Below, piece after piece: positions 7,904-15,754 of a DNA stretch of 64,000 nucleotides. The stretch lies in contig NZ_BACI01000026.1 of NCBI RefSeq assembly GCF_000225505.1, forward strand, positions 1 through 64,000, written 5' to 3'. A program made the translations under genes and the position numbers. Positions within the stretch are counted from its first letter, which is position 1, and each line of letters opens with the position of its first letter. The notes beneath the pieces are model-generated. The model was given only the letters and a program-made list of their open reading frames with translations, did not search any database and was not told where the DNA came from. This DNA is from Gordonia alkanivorans NBRC 16433. Lineage in GTDB: Bacteria > Actinomycetota > Actinomycetes > Mycobacteriales > Mycobacteriaceae.

Positions 7904-9559
7904 ATGACCGCAACTCTCGTAGCCAAGGACGTCGCGGGCGGATACGCCCACCGCGTCCTGTTCGATCACCTCGACCTCACCGTCGCTCCCGGCGATGTGG
8001 TCGGGGTGGTCGGAGCGAACGGGGCGGGCAAGACGACGCTGCTGCGCGTCCTGGCCGGCGACCTCGCGCCGCTGGCGGGATCGGTGTCGCGGGCACCGTC
8101 GGACGCCTTCGTCGGCTGGCTTCCGCAGGAACACGAGCGGATTCCGGGTGAGACCGTCCGCGAGTACGTCGGGCGTCGCACCGGATGCACGGCCGCCACG
8201 CAGGCGATGGACGCTGCCGCCGCGGCACTCGCCGACGACTCGGCCCCGGACGATGCCGCCGACGTCTATGCCGCGGCGCTCGACCACTGGCTCACCACCG
8301 GTGCCGCCGACCTCGACGAACGACTGCCGGCGGTGCTCGCCGACCTCGGCCTCGCCACCGATCTCATCGACCCGGACACCACCCCCATGACCGCGCTGTC
8401 CGGCGGCCAGGCGGCCCGGGTGGGACTGGCGGCATTGTTGTGCTCCCGCTTCGACGTCGTGTTGCTCGACGAGCCGACCAACGACCTCGACCTCGACGGC
8501 ATCGCTCGCCTGGAGGAGGTCGTCGCAGGCCTCCGCGGCGGCGTCGTGCTGGTCAGTCATGACCGAGAGTTCCTCGCGCGCACGGTGACCCGGGTCCTCG
8601 AACTCGACTCGGCCCAGCACACCAACACCGTGTACGGCGGCGGGTACGAGAGCTACCTCGAGGAACGCGAGGTGGCGCGACGACACAAGCGCGAGGAGTA
8701 CGAGGAGTTCGCCGCGAAGAAGGCCGATCTGGTGGCGCGGGCGCGCACGCAACGTGAGTGGTCGAGCCAGGGGGTCCGCAACGCGATGCGCAAAGCGCCC
8801 GACAACGACAAGATCCGACGCCGTGCCGCGACCGAATCCAGTGAGAAACAGGCACAGAAGGTCCGGCAGATGGAGAGCCGGATCGCGCGCCTGGACGAGG
8901 TCGCCGAACCGCGCAAGGAATGGGTCCTCGAGTTCACCATCGGCTCGGCGCCGCGATCGAGCTCCGTCGTCTCGACGTTGAACAACGCCGTTGTGCGCCA
9001 AGGCGATTTCGTGATGGGGCCGGTCTCGATTCAGGTGAACGCCGGGGAGCGCATCGGGATCACCGGGCCCAACGGCGCCGGCAAGTCGACGCTGCTCCGG
9101 CTCCTCCTCGGCCACCTCGAACCCGATTCGGGCTCCGCGCAACTCGGTGCCAACGTCGCGATCGGTGAGATCGACCAGGCGCGTGGGCAGTTCACCGGTA
9201 CGACGCCGCTGGCCGACCGCTTCGCCGAACTCGTACCCGACCACACCATGGCCGACGTTCGGACGCTGCTGGCCAAGTTCGGCCTGCGCGCCGACCATGT
9301 CGATCGGGCGGTCGGCGAGCTGTCGCCGGGGGAGCGCACCCGGGCCGGGCTGGCGTTGCTGCAGGCTCGAGGCGTCAACGTGCTGGTGCTCGACGAGCCG
9401 ACCAACCACCTCGATCTCCCGGCGATCGAGCAACTCGAGTCGGCGCTCGACTCCTACGACGGCGCACTGCTGCTGGTCACCCACGACCGGCGGATGCTGT
9501 CGAACGTCCGCGTCGACCGGCATTGGCACGTCGAGCGTGGTCGCGTCACCGAGCAGTGA
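7904..9559 (+). CDS. ABC-F family ATPase (duplicated ATP-binding cassette, no membrane domain)
   Basis: A 551-residue protein with two ABC cassettes in tandem and no transmembrane segment, as in the ABC-F translation factors and ribosome-protection proteins. Cassette 1 has Walker A GANGAGKTT, signature LSGGQAAR and Walker B VVLLDEPTNDLDL; cassette 2 has GPNGAGKST, LSPGERTR and LVLDEPTNHLDL. The charged linker between them (about residues 245-325, rich in Arg, Lys and Glu) is the P-site tRNA interaction motif that contacts the ribosome. It resembles the mycobacterial Rv1473-type proteins more than EttA, judging from length. Whether it protects against an antibiotic cannot be read from the sequence. 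Confidence 0.88.
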   Translation: MTATLVAKDVAGGYAHRVLFDHLDLTVAPGDVVGVVGANGAGKTTLLRVLAGDLAPLAGSVSRAPSDAFVGWLPQEHERIPGETVREYVGRRTGCTAATQAMDAAAAALADDSAPDDAADVYAAALDHWLTTGAADLDERLPAVLADLGLATDLIDPDTTPMTALSGGQAARVGLAALLCSRFDVVLLDEPTNDLDLDGIARLEEVVAGLRGGVVLVSHDREFLARTVTRVLELDSAQHTNTVYGGGYESYLEEREVARRHKREEYEEFAAKKADLVARARTQREWSSQGVRNAMRKAPDNDKIRRRAATESSEKQAQKVRQMESRIARLDEVAEPRKEWVLEFTIGSAPRSSSVVSTLNNAVVRQGDFVMGPVSIQVNAGERIGITGPNGAGKSTLLRLLLGHLEPDSGSAQLGANVAIGEIDQARGQFTGTTPLADRFAELVPDHTMADVRTLLAKFGLRADHVDRAVGELSPGERTRAGLALLQARGVNVLVLDEPTNHLDLPAIEQLESALDSYDGALLLVTHDRRMLSNVRVDRHWHVERGRVTEQ

Positions 9560-9617
9560 CGCGTTGGGCCTGGTCCTCGCCGAGGGTGGCGTAGACCGGT
9601 CGACCTCAACTCGGGGC

Positions 9618-9639
9618 ACAGACTTCGGATGAAGTCTGT
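9618..9639. terminator. Hairpin downstream of the ABC-F gene
   Basis: Nine-base arms ACAGACTTC (9618-9626) and GAAGTCTGT (9631-9639) pair perfectly around GGAT. A third GAAGTCTG copy follows at 9650-9657. No T tract follows, so it may be a factor-dependent terminator or a regulatory repeat rather than a classical terminator. Confidence 0.45.
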
Positions 9640-9697
9640 ATGTCGGGCTGAAGTCTGGCGGTGCCGCGGTGACGCATGACGAGTACCGGCGTAGGGG

Positions 9698-9725
9698 TTG
9701 ACATACAACCGTCTGGTTGTATGTT
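9698..9725 (+). promoter_or_regulatory. ArsR-type autoregulated promoter: TTGACA/TATGTT inside a 24-bp palindrome
   Basis: TTGACA (9698-9703) is separated by 16 bp from TATGTT (9720-9725). The spacer and both boxes are covered by a perfect inverted repeat with arms ACATACAACC (9701-9710) and GGTTGTATGT (9715-9724). A bound dimer would occlude RNA polymerase. The GTG start at 9732 lies where transcription should begin, so the mRNA is probably leaderless. Confidence 0.75.
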
Positions 9726-9731
9726 GGAGGT

Positions 9732-10106
9732 GTGGCCGGAACCACTGGCACATCGCCAGACGAGGAGGACAGGGCCGACGCCCTGTTCCACGCGCTGTCC
9801 GATCGCACCCGTCGCGACATCCTGCGACGCGTGCTCGCCGGTGAACACTCGGTCTCGGTACTCGCCGCGAAATACGACATGAGCTTCGCGGCAGTGCAGA
9901 AGCATGTCGCCGTGCTGGAGAAGGCGGGCTTGCTGACGAAGCGTCGTCAGGGGCGCGAGCAACTGGCCAGTGGCGATGTCGCCGCGGTGCGTTCGGTGGC
10001 CTCCATGCTCTCCGAACTCGAACAGGTGTGGCGCGGCCGTATCGCGCGCATCGACGACCTGCTCTCGCTCGAAACACCAACAACTGCAACACCATCGGAG
10101 GAATGA
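9732..10106 (+). CDS. ArsR-family (winged helix) transcriptional regulator
   Basis: A 124-residue winged-helix repressor. The helix-turn-helix core is ADALFHALSDRTRRDILRRV followed by HSVSVLAAKYDMSFAAVQKH and VAVLEKAGLLTKRRQGRE, which is the ArsR layout. No metal-binding Cys pair (such as ELCVCDL) is present, so it belongs to the non-metal ArsR group usually paired with an AHSA1 protein, and the paired gene follows 3 nt downstream. GTG 9732 was chosen because it sits 7 nt after a -10 box; GGAGG is too close to serve it. It probably represses its own operon through the 24-bp palindrome. Confidence 0.85.
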   Translation: MAGTTGTSPDEEDRADALFHALSDRTRRDILRRVLAGEHSVSVLAAKYDMSFAAVQKHVAVLEKAGLLTKRRQGREQLASGDVAAVRSVASMLSELEQVWRGRIARIDDLLSLETPTTATPSEE

Positions 10107-10109
10107 CCA

Positions 10110-10595
10110 ATGCCTGTCATCGATGTGACCCCGGACCTCGACGCCCGCACGATCACCATCAACGCCGAGTTCGCCGCCCCCGTCGAACGCGTCTGGCAGA
10201 TCTACGCCGATCCGCGTCAACTCGAGAAGATCTGGGGCCCACCGACCTATCCCGCGACCTTCGTCGACCATGAGTTCAAGCCGGGCGGCAAGGTCACCTA
10301 CTACATGACCAGTCCCGAAGGTGAGAAGTTCGGCGGTTACTGGAAGGTCGAATCAGTCGACGAGCCACACGGTTTCACGTTTCTCGATGGGTTCGCCGAC
10401 GCGGACCTCAACCCGCTCACCGACATGCCCGAGTCGCGTAACTCGTACGCGTTCGTGGAGAAGGACGGCAAGACCGTCGCCACCTACATCAGCACCTACG
10501 ACTCCGCCGAAGCGCTCCAAAAGGTGCTCGACATGGGCGTCGTCGAAGGTGCTACCAGCGCGATCAACCAGATCGACGAGTTCCTGAAGTCCTGA
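10110..10595 (+). CDS. SRPBCC/AHSA1 (activator of Hsp90 ATPase homologue 1-like) domain protein
   Basis: A 161-residue START-like helix-grip protein. The core INAEFAAPVERVWQIYADPRQ followed by LEKIWGPPTYPATF and the closing VLDMGVVEGATSAINQIDEF are typical of the AHSA1 branch. These proteins bind hydrophobic ligands in a deep cavity; the ligand is unknown here. CGGAGGAATGACCA precedes the ATG. It forms a two-gene operon with the ArsR regulator, a very common actinobacterial pairing, and should be induced when the regulator releases its operator. Confidence 0.85.
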   Translation: MPVIDVTPDLDARTITINAEFAAPVERVWQIYADPRQLEKIWGPPTYPATFVDHEFKPGGKVTYYMTSPEGEKFGGYWKVESVDEPHGFTFLDGFADADLNPLTDMPESRNSYAFVEKDGKTVATYISTYDSAEALQKVLDMGVVEGATSAINQIDEFLKS

Positions 10596-10599
10596 CGCG

Positions 10600-11460
10600 T
10601 CAGATGTTCGAGTCCAGGGACGGGAACCCGTCGGGCAGTTCGGCGGCCGGCGTGTCGCCGAACGTTCCCGTCTTCACGTCCAGGCCGTGCGTGTAGGCGG
10701 CCATCGAGATCGAACCGGCCGCGTGGCCGTCGACGAGCAGATCGAGCGGCGATTCCTGTGCGAGACCAGCGATGTAGAGAAGCGGCAAGTAGTGATCCGG
10801 TGTCGGCACCGAGTTGTCGAAGTCGGGATGGCCGTCGAGGCTCAAGACGTCAGAGGGGTTGTCCTGCAGTACTTCACGGGCGGCGTCGTCGAACCGATGG
10901 GCCCAGTCGTAACCGGTGTCGGCCCTGGCGAAATCGATCGCGTGCAGATTGTGGACGATGTTGCCGCTGCCGATGATGAGCACGCCCTGCTCGCGAAGCG
11001 GCGCGAGTTTGCGGCCCAGCTCGTAGTGATGCTCGAAGTCCTTGAAGGCGTTGAGCGACAACTGCAGAACCGGGATCGAGGCGTCGGGGAACGTGTGGAC
11101 GAGCACCGACCAGGTGCCGTGATCGATGCCCCAGCTGTCCAGATCGTGGCCGCACCACGTGGGTTTGACGACGTCGGAAACCATCTCGGCGACCTCGGGG
11201 TCGCCGGGAGCGGGGTACTCGACGTCGAAGAGGTCCTGCGGAAACCCGTAGAAATCGTGGATGGTGCGCGGGCGGGGCATCGCCGTGACCGCCGTCGCAT
11301 TGGTGTACCAGTGCGCCGAGATCACCAGGATCGCCCGCGGCTTCGGAACCGCCTGCCCCAGCGCTCGCCACGCCTCGGTGTACCGGTTGCGCTCCAACGC
11401 GTTCATCGGATTGCCGTGTCCGATGAACGCGGCCGGCATCGTCGGTGGGGCAGTGGTCAT
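10600..11460 (-). CDS. Class III extradiol ring-cleavage dioxygenase, DODA (YgiD)-like
   Basis: A 286-residue LigB-superfamily protein related to 4,5-DOPA extradiol dioxygenases. Metal-binding candidates are the His of FIGHGNPMNALE, the His of ISAHWY and the His pair of GSGNIVHNLHAID. The C-terminal SISMAAYTHGLDV is also characteristic. It would open a catechol-type ring beside the hydroxyls using Fe(II) or Zn(II). ATG 11460 was chosen over an upstream in-frame start because GAGGCGG lies 7 nt before it. It converges on the AHSA1 gene with a 4-nt gap. Confidence 0.88.
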   Translation of the reverse strand: MTTAPPTMPAAFIGHGNPMNALERNRYTEAWRALGQAVPKPRAILVISAHWYTNATAVTAMPRPRTIHDFYGFPQDLFDVEYPAPGDPEVAEMVSDVVKPTWCGHDLDSWGIDHGTWSVLVHTFPDASIPVLQLSLNAFKDFEHHYELGRKLAPLREQGVLIIGSGNIVHNLHAIDFARADTGYDWAHRFDDAAREVLQDNPSDVLSLDGHPDFDNSVPTPDHYLPLLYIAGLAQESPLDLLVDGHAAGSISMAAYTHGLDVKTGTFGDTPAAELPDGFPSLDSNI

Positions 11461-11563
11461 GGTCGCCGCCTCGGGTCGCGCTGGTCGGGTCACCGGCGAC
11501 GCTACGCCACGCGTTCCCGCGTGGGCTGTGATCCGGCCACGGCGCAGGCTCCGCCGGGGTGGA

Positions 11564-11920
11564 TCAGGTGCCCGTGGGTTCGATGACCAGGCGGCGGAGT
11601 CGTCCCTGCTCGTCGAGGCCGAACCGGTAGTCGAGATCGACCACGCCGCCGGGGAAGTCGCCCTCGAGCCGAGTGGTCACCACGGCTCCGTCGGTCGGCG
11701 AGCTCGATGCGCCCACCACGGTCGTGGTGTAGGTGTACTCACTCGCCTCGCGATCGAGCCAGTCGCGGATCGACGCGATGCCGACGTGGTCGCGGCCATC
11801 ATCGGTGACCGCGGCGTCCTCGGTGAACAATGCGGTGGCTGCGGTTCGGTCGTTGCAGGTCGTCAGCCGCATGAAGGCGCGGACCGCGTCCGGACAGTCC
11901 GCAATCGAGGTGTTCGTCAC
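11564..11920 (-). CDS. SnoaL-like / NTF2-fold protein
   Basis: A 118-residue cone-shaped alpha-beta barrel protein: PDAVRAFMRLTTCNDRTAAT, then ALFTEDAAVTDDGRDHVG and IRDWLDREASEYTYT, is the typical NTF2/SnoaL order. Such proteins are polyketide cyclases, dehydratases or binding proteins; the substrate is unknown. The GTG at 11920 has GGGAG about six bases upstream. It is divergent from an HxlR regulator with a nested inverted repeat between them, so it is the likely target of that regulator. Confidence 0.8.
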   Translation of the reverse strand: MTNTSIADCPDAVRAFMRLTTCNDRTAATALFTEDAAVTDDGRDHVGIASIRDWLDREASEYTYTTTVVGASSSPTDGAVVTTRLEGDFPGGVVDLDYRFGLDEQGRLRRLVIEPTGT

Positions 11921-11935
11921 GAGGATCTCCCAGGG

Positions 11936-11983
11936 GTTGGTGCTACGACAGAAGTAACAAGTCACTGCTAAATTAGCACCAAC
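11936..11983. promoter_or_regulatory. Nested inverted repeats in the SnoaL/HxlR divergent promoter
   Basis: Outer arms GTTGGTGCTA (11936-11945) and TAGCACCAAC (11974-11983) match perfectly across 28 nt. An inner palindrome TGCTAA-A-TTAGCA (11966-11978) shares the right arm. TAAATT at 11969-11974 could be a -10 box for the regulator gene. This is the probable HxlR operator. Confidence 0.65.
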
Positions 11984-12002
11984 TGGTGACGAGAGGAACC
12001 CG

Positions 12003-12506
12003 ATGGCCACCAAGATCAGGCTCGAGGATCGAGAATGTCCGTTGTCGACGACGTTGGGGATCGTCGGGGAATGGTGGACGGTGCTGATCCTGCACGACTG
12101 CTTCGACGGCTACTCGAGGTTCGACGAGTTCCGGGCGAACATCGGACTGTCGTCGAGCATGCTGACCAGCAGACTGAAAACCCTTGTCGAGGGCGGCATC
12201 CTGGAACGGCGCCGATATCAGGAGAATCCTGTTCGACACGAGTACGTGCTCACCGAACTCGGCCGCTCGTTGCGTCCGGTGCTCGTCGTGATGGCGGCCT
12301 GGCGCAATGCGCAGTTGGCGCCCGACGAACGGTCGATGATCCTCGTCGACGAACAGACGCGCAGTGAGGTCGAACCGGTGGTCGTCGACGCCGACACCGG
12401 TGAGCGTGTCGACGGGGCCGGGTTCGTCTACACGGCCGGGCCCGCGGCGGGCCCGGAGATGAGGGAGCGTTACGGAGATTCCGACGGTCGAGCCGCCCGC
12501 ACCTAG
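12003..12506 (+). CDS. HxlR-family winged-helix transcriptional regulator
   Basis: A 167-residue regulator. CPLSTTLGIVGEWWTVLILH at the start and YSRFDEFRANIGLSSSMLTS plus RLKTLVEGGILERRRYQENP are the HxlR hallmark; the tail after residue 110 is longer than the usual 110-120-residue family and may bind a ligand. GAGAGGAACCCG precedes the ATG as ribosome site. The single Cys near the N-terminus (ECPL) is in the position used for redox or electrophile sensing in some HxlR proteins such as YodB; whether it senses here is inference. It probably controls the divergent SnoaL gene. Confidence 0.88.
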   Translation: MATKIRLEDRECPLSTTLGIVGEWWTVLILHDCFDGYSRFDEFRANIGLSSSMLTSRLKTLVEGGILERRRYQENPVRHEYVLTELGRSLRPVLVVMAAWRNAQLAPDERSMILVDEQTRSEVEPVVVDADTGERVDGAGFVYTAGPAAGPEMRERYGDSDGRAART

Positions 12507-12577
12507 CTTTCGTCGGATATGTGCCATACCCGTCGAATCCGGGTATGCGGTGGCTGTCGGTCACAGATGCTGACCGT

Positions 12578-13813
12578 ATGGCGAAGCGCTGGTCGGGGAT
12601 CGTGGCAATACTGATGGTCGCCGCCCTCGCGGCCTGCGGAACATCCGGTTCGTCCTCGGATTCGCCGAGCTCGGCCACCTCCTCGGACCCCGGGAAGGCT
12701 GCCGAGATCGAGCAGATCGTCGAAGACGTGATGACGTCGAAGCATCTCAAGGCAGTGATCGTTCGCGTGACGCAGGACGGCGACGAGGTGATCACCAAGG
12801 CGTTCGGCGAATCCCAGACCGGTATCCCGGCCACCCCCGACATGCACTTCCGCAACGGCTCCGTCGCCATCGCGTACGTCGCCGCGGTTCTCCTGCAGCT
12901 CGTCGACGAGGGGGTGGTGGCCCTCGATGACACCATCGGCAGGTGGGTCCCGGAGATTCCGCACGCCGACGAGGTGACGCTCGGCCAGTTGGCGACCATG
13001 ACCTCCGGATACCAGGACTACGTTCTCGGCAACGACGCGTTCGAGACGGAAGAACTCAACAATCCGTTCAAGGCGTGGACGACCGGCGAGATGCTCTCGT
13101 ACGCAATGGAAAAGTCGCTGCTGTACAAGCCCGGCACCAACTGGAACTACGCCCACACCAACTATGTGGTCCTCGGTCTGGCGCTGCAGAAGATCACCGG
13201 TAAGCCCGTCGAAGATCTGCTCCGCGAACGGATCTCGGAGCCACTGGGTCTGAGTAACACCGTGTCGAACCTGACCGCGGCGATCCCCGATCCGGCCCTG
13301 CACGCGTACTCCTCCGAGCGACGCGGAATCCTGAAACTGCCTTCGGAAGCGCCGTTCTACGAGGAGACCACCGGCTGGAATCCGTCGTGGAGCATCACCC
13401 ACGGGGCCATCCAGACGTCGAACATCTACGACGTCGAGGCCACCGGACGCAAGCTCTTCGCCGGTGAGACGCTCTCGAAGGAGTCCTACGAGACGATGAC
13501 GTCGACGAGGCTCCGCGGGATCGCCCGGCCGTTGCCCGGATGCGCGACGTGCGTGGCGATGAACGAGCGCTACACCTACGGGATGGGTGTGGTCCTGACC
13601 GGGGACTGGCTCGTCCAGAACCCGCTGTTCAACGGCTATGCCGCCGTGGTCGGCTACCTTCCCGACCAGAAGGTCTCGATCGCCGTCGCGGTGACCTATG
13701 AAGCGGCGGCCTTCGGACCCGACGGTTCCTACGAGAACGGTGGCAACCCGATCTTCTCGCGGATCGGGGCGCTGATGGCACCTGATCACGCGCCGCTGAT
13801 CCCTCGTGACTAG
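12578..13813 (+). CDS. Lipoprotein with serine beta-lactamase/DD-peptidase fold, catalytic motifs degenerate
   Basis: A 411-residue exported lipoprotein: MAKRWSGIVAILMVAALAAC is a lipoprotein signal with lipobox LAAC. The mature part follows the class C beta-lactamase/LpqF-like fold (LLQLVDEGVVALDDTIGRWV, TLGQLATMTSGYQDY, KPGTNWNYAHTNYVVLGLAL). Where active enzymes have SxxK this protein has SVAI (GSVAIAYVAA), so the catalytic Lys is missing; the Tyr-x-Asn motif reads YAH, and no HxG/KTG triad is evident near the end. It is probably not a hydrolase of the classical kind but a binding or scaffold protein, or uses altered chemistry. ATG 12578 starts the signal peptide. Confidence 0.8.
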   Translation: MAKRWSGIVAILMVAALAACGTSGSSSDSPSSATSSDPGKAAEIEQIVEDVMTSKHLKAVIVRVTQDGDEVITKAFGESQTGIPATPDMHFRNGSVAIAYVAAVLLQLVDEGVVALDDTIGRWVPEIPHADEVTLGQLATMTSGYQDYVLGNDAFETEELNNPFKAWTTGEMLSYAMEKSLLYKPGTNWNYAHTNYVVLGLALQKITGKPVEDLLRERISEPLGLSNTVSNLTAAIPDPALHAYSSERRGILKLPSEAPFYEETTGWNPSWSITHGAIQTSNIYDVEATGRKLFAGETLSKESYETMTSTRLRGIARPLPGCATCVAMNERYTYGMGVVLTGDWLVQNPLFNGYAAVVGYLPDQKVSIAVAVTYEAAAFGPDGSYENGGNPIFSRIGALMAPDHAPLIPRD

Positions 13814-13833
13814 AGCCGCCGTGGCCCGGTGCC

Positions 13834-13839
13834 TAGGGT
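13834..13839 (+). promoter_or_regulatory. Candidate -10 box (TAGGGT) of a leaderless transcript
   Basis: TAGGGT ends 7 nt before the ATG at 13847, and no ribosome-binding site is visible. This fits the TANNNT -10 element of leaderless actinobacterial mRNAs. Confidence 0.45.
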
Positions 13840-13846
13840 GGGGTAC

Positions 13847-14431
13847 ATGGTCGACCGCCTATCCGATGATGATCTACGGGTCGGGAACCCCGAGCGTGAG
13901 CGCGCGATCGCGCTGCTGAACGATGCCTTCGCAGCGGGATATCTGGAGATCGTCGAGTTCGAGGACCGCGCCGGACTGGTGTACACGGCGAAGACCCGCC
14001 GCGAACTCCGCACGGTGCTCGAGGATCTCCCCAGTGCCGCCAAGCTGTTCCCCGGACCACCCGCTGCCGCACCGACCGGCCCCGCCGCCGAACCGCTCCA
14101 CCTCGACGCGGACTGGAGCGAGGTCCGACGCAAGGGCGTGTGGGAGGTGCCGTCCTCGATCCTCGCGACAGCGTCAGTGGGTACCGTCGACCTGGACTTC
14201 ACCGCGGCGCGGTTCACCGGACCGTCGACCTCGGTGCAACTGCAGGTCTCGGCGTCGACGGTGAAACTGAAGCTCGGGCCCGAACACGAGGTCCGTCACC
14301 GCGACCTCCACCTGTCCGGTTGGTCGAAGGTCAAGGACAAGGCCGGAGCCCCGACGCGGCCCGGGGGAGCGGTCATCGAGTTGATCGGATCGGCGTCCGG
14401 CATGACCTCGGTCATCATCCGCCGTACCTGA
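13847..14431 (+). CDS. DUF1707 domain protein
   Basis: A 194-residue protein whose N-terminus carries the DUF1707 motif (LSDDDLRVGNPERERAIALL followed by NDAFAAGYLEIVEFEDR), a short helical domain widespread in actinobacteria and often joined to membrane or cell-wall stress modules. A Pro/Ala linker at about 70-90 is followed by a beta-rich domain (SVGTVDLDFTAARFTGPSTS, VQLQVSASTVKLKLG) resembling the cell-wall-active-antibiotics-response type. No transmembrane helix is seen. ATG 13847 fits a leaderless mRNA. The exact role is unknown. Confidence 0.75.
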   Translation: MVDRLSDDDLRVGNPERERAIALLNDAFAAGYLEIVEFEDRAGLVYTAKTRRELRTVLEDLPSAAKLFPGPPAAAPTGPAAEPLHLDADWSEVRRKGVWEVPSSILATASVGTVDLDFTAARFTGPSTSVQLQVSASTVKLKLGPEHEVRHRDLHLSGWSKVKDKAGAPTRPGGAVIELIGSASGMTSVIIRRT

Positions 14432-14512
14432 CCGGTTCGCCACGGCCTCCGTGTGGTCGGGGAACGCGACGCTCTCGCGTGACGAGAGTGGCGCCGTGCC
14501 AGGATGTTCTGC

Positions 14513-15754
14513 ATGATTCTCGCCGAGTCCGCGTCCACCGACACCTCGGTGATCGTGTCGCTGTTCTGGATCGTCCTCATCGCCGCGGTGTGCCCGCTGC
14601 TGTCGAGGCTGTCCCGCGGGTACGTTCCCGATGCCGTGTTGCTGCTGGTCTTCGGCATCGTCATCGGACCGCACGCGCTCGACTGGGCCGATCGCACGGG
14701 CATCGACATGCTCAGCCAGCTCGGTCTGGGCATGCTGTTCCTTCTCGCCGGCTATGAACTCGACCCGAAGCTGTTGAGCGGCAGAACCGGTCGCGTCGCG
14801 CAGCTGTCCTGGGCGGTGAGTCTGCTCATCGCCTGGGGATCGGTGGCACTGGTCGCCACGACCCTTGCGCTGGGGCTGGGCGAGGCCGGCTTCACCGCCC
14901 ACATCGCGATCGCGATCACCCTCACCTCGACCGCGCTCGGCACCCTGCTGCCGATACTCAAGCAGGCGGGCCTCGACAACACCCGGCTCGGGCGTGCGGT
15001 GATGGCGCACGGCGCGGTCGGCGAGCTCGGACCGGTGCTCGCGATGTCGCTGTTGCTGACCAGCCGGAGCTTCGGAGGAGCGGTGATCGTGCTGGTGCTC
15101 TTCGTGTTGGCCGCGTTGCTGATCGCGGCTGCCCCACAACGCATCCTTGCGCGCGTCCCCGGGATCGGACGGGCCATCGGTGAGATGGCCGGTGGAACCG
15201 TGCAGCTGCCGGTGCGCGTCGTGGTCCTGCTGCTCGTGTCCCTCATGACGGTGGCCGCGGTCTTCGACCTCGACGTCGTGCTCGGTGCGTTCGCCGCGGG
15301 ACTGATCCTCCGCCGACTCATCGGACCCGAGCATCCGCATGTCGGCAAATCCTTGGAGGTCATCGGGTTCGGGGTCCTCATCCCGATCTTCTTCGTCACC
15401 TCGGGTATGAACATCGACGTGTCCGCGGTCGCGTCGAAGCCCGGCACCTGGGTGGTCCTGGTGCTGGCCATCGCGATCGCCCGCGGCGTCCCGGTCTGGT
15501 TCAGCGCTCGTTACCTCGACGACGAGCACTTCCTGAACAACCCGCGCGAGCGCGGTCAGCTGGCTCTGTTCGCCGCGACCGGACTGCCGATCATCGTGGC
15601 GGTCACCGAGGTCGCGGTGTCCTCGGAGCTCATCTCCGCAGCCCTCGCCTCCACCCTGGTGGCTGCCGGCGCGACGACGGTACTGCTGTTTCCCCTCGCT
15701 GCCCGGCTCATCGGGAAGTCCACTCCAGCAAGCGATCCGACGACCACGTCGTGA
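14513..15754 (+). CDS. CPA2-family cation:proton antiporter
   Basis: A 413-residue membrane protein of the Na+/H+ or K+/H+ exchanger family. It has about 12 hydrophobic segments, with GLGMLFLLAGYELDPKLLSG in the first half (the common LFLxGxE motif) and FDLDVVLGAFAAGLILRRL in the second. No C-terminal RCK/TrkA-N domain is present, unlike KefB/KefC. The start ATG 14513 has AGGA seven bases upstream; another ATG at 14504 is in frame but lacks a site. Its 3' end overlaps the convergent PHP gene by 47 nt. Confidence 0.87.
   Translation: MILAESASTDTSVIVSLFWIVLIAAVCPLLSRLSRGYVPDAVLLLVFGIVIGPHALDWADRTGIDMLSQLGLGMLFLLAGYELDPKLLSGRTGRVAQLSWAVSLLIAWGSVALVATTLALGLGEAGFTAHIAIAITLTSTALGTLLPILKQAGLDNTRLGRAVMAHGAVGELGPVLAMSLLLTSRSFGGAVIVLVLFVLAALLIAAAPQRILARVPGIGRAIGEMAGGTVQLPVRVVVLLLVSLMTVAAVFDLDVVLGAFAAGLILRRLIGPEHPHVGKSLEVIGFGVLIPIFFVTSGMNIDVSAVASKPGTWVVLVLAIAIARGVPVWFSARYLDDEHFLNNPRERGQLALFAATGLPIIVAVTEVAVSSELISAALASTLVAAGATTVLLFPLAARLIGKSTPASDPTTTS

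Noticed and set aside
7487-9880. A 797-codon open frame antisense to the aquaporin end, the ABC-F gene and the ArsR gene
   Set aside because: It mirrors the codon structure of strong genes on the other strand, is rich in Arg/His/Gln/Val repeats and has no domain. High GC makes such antisense frames common.
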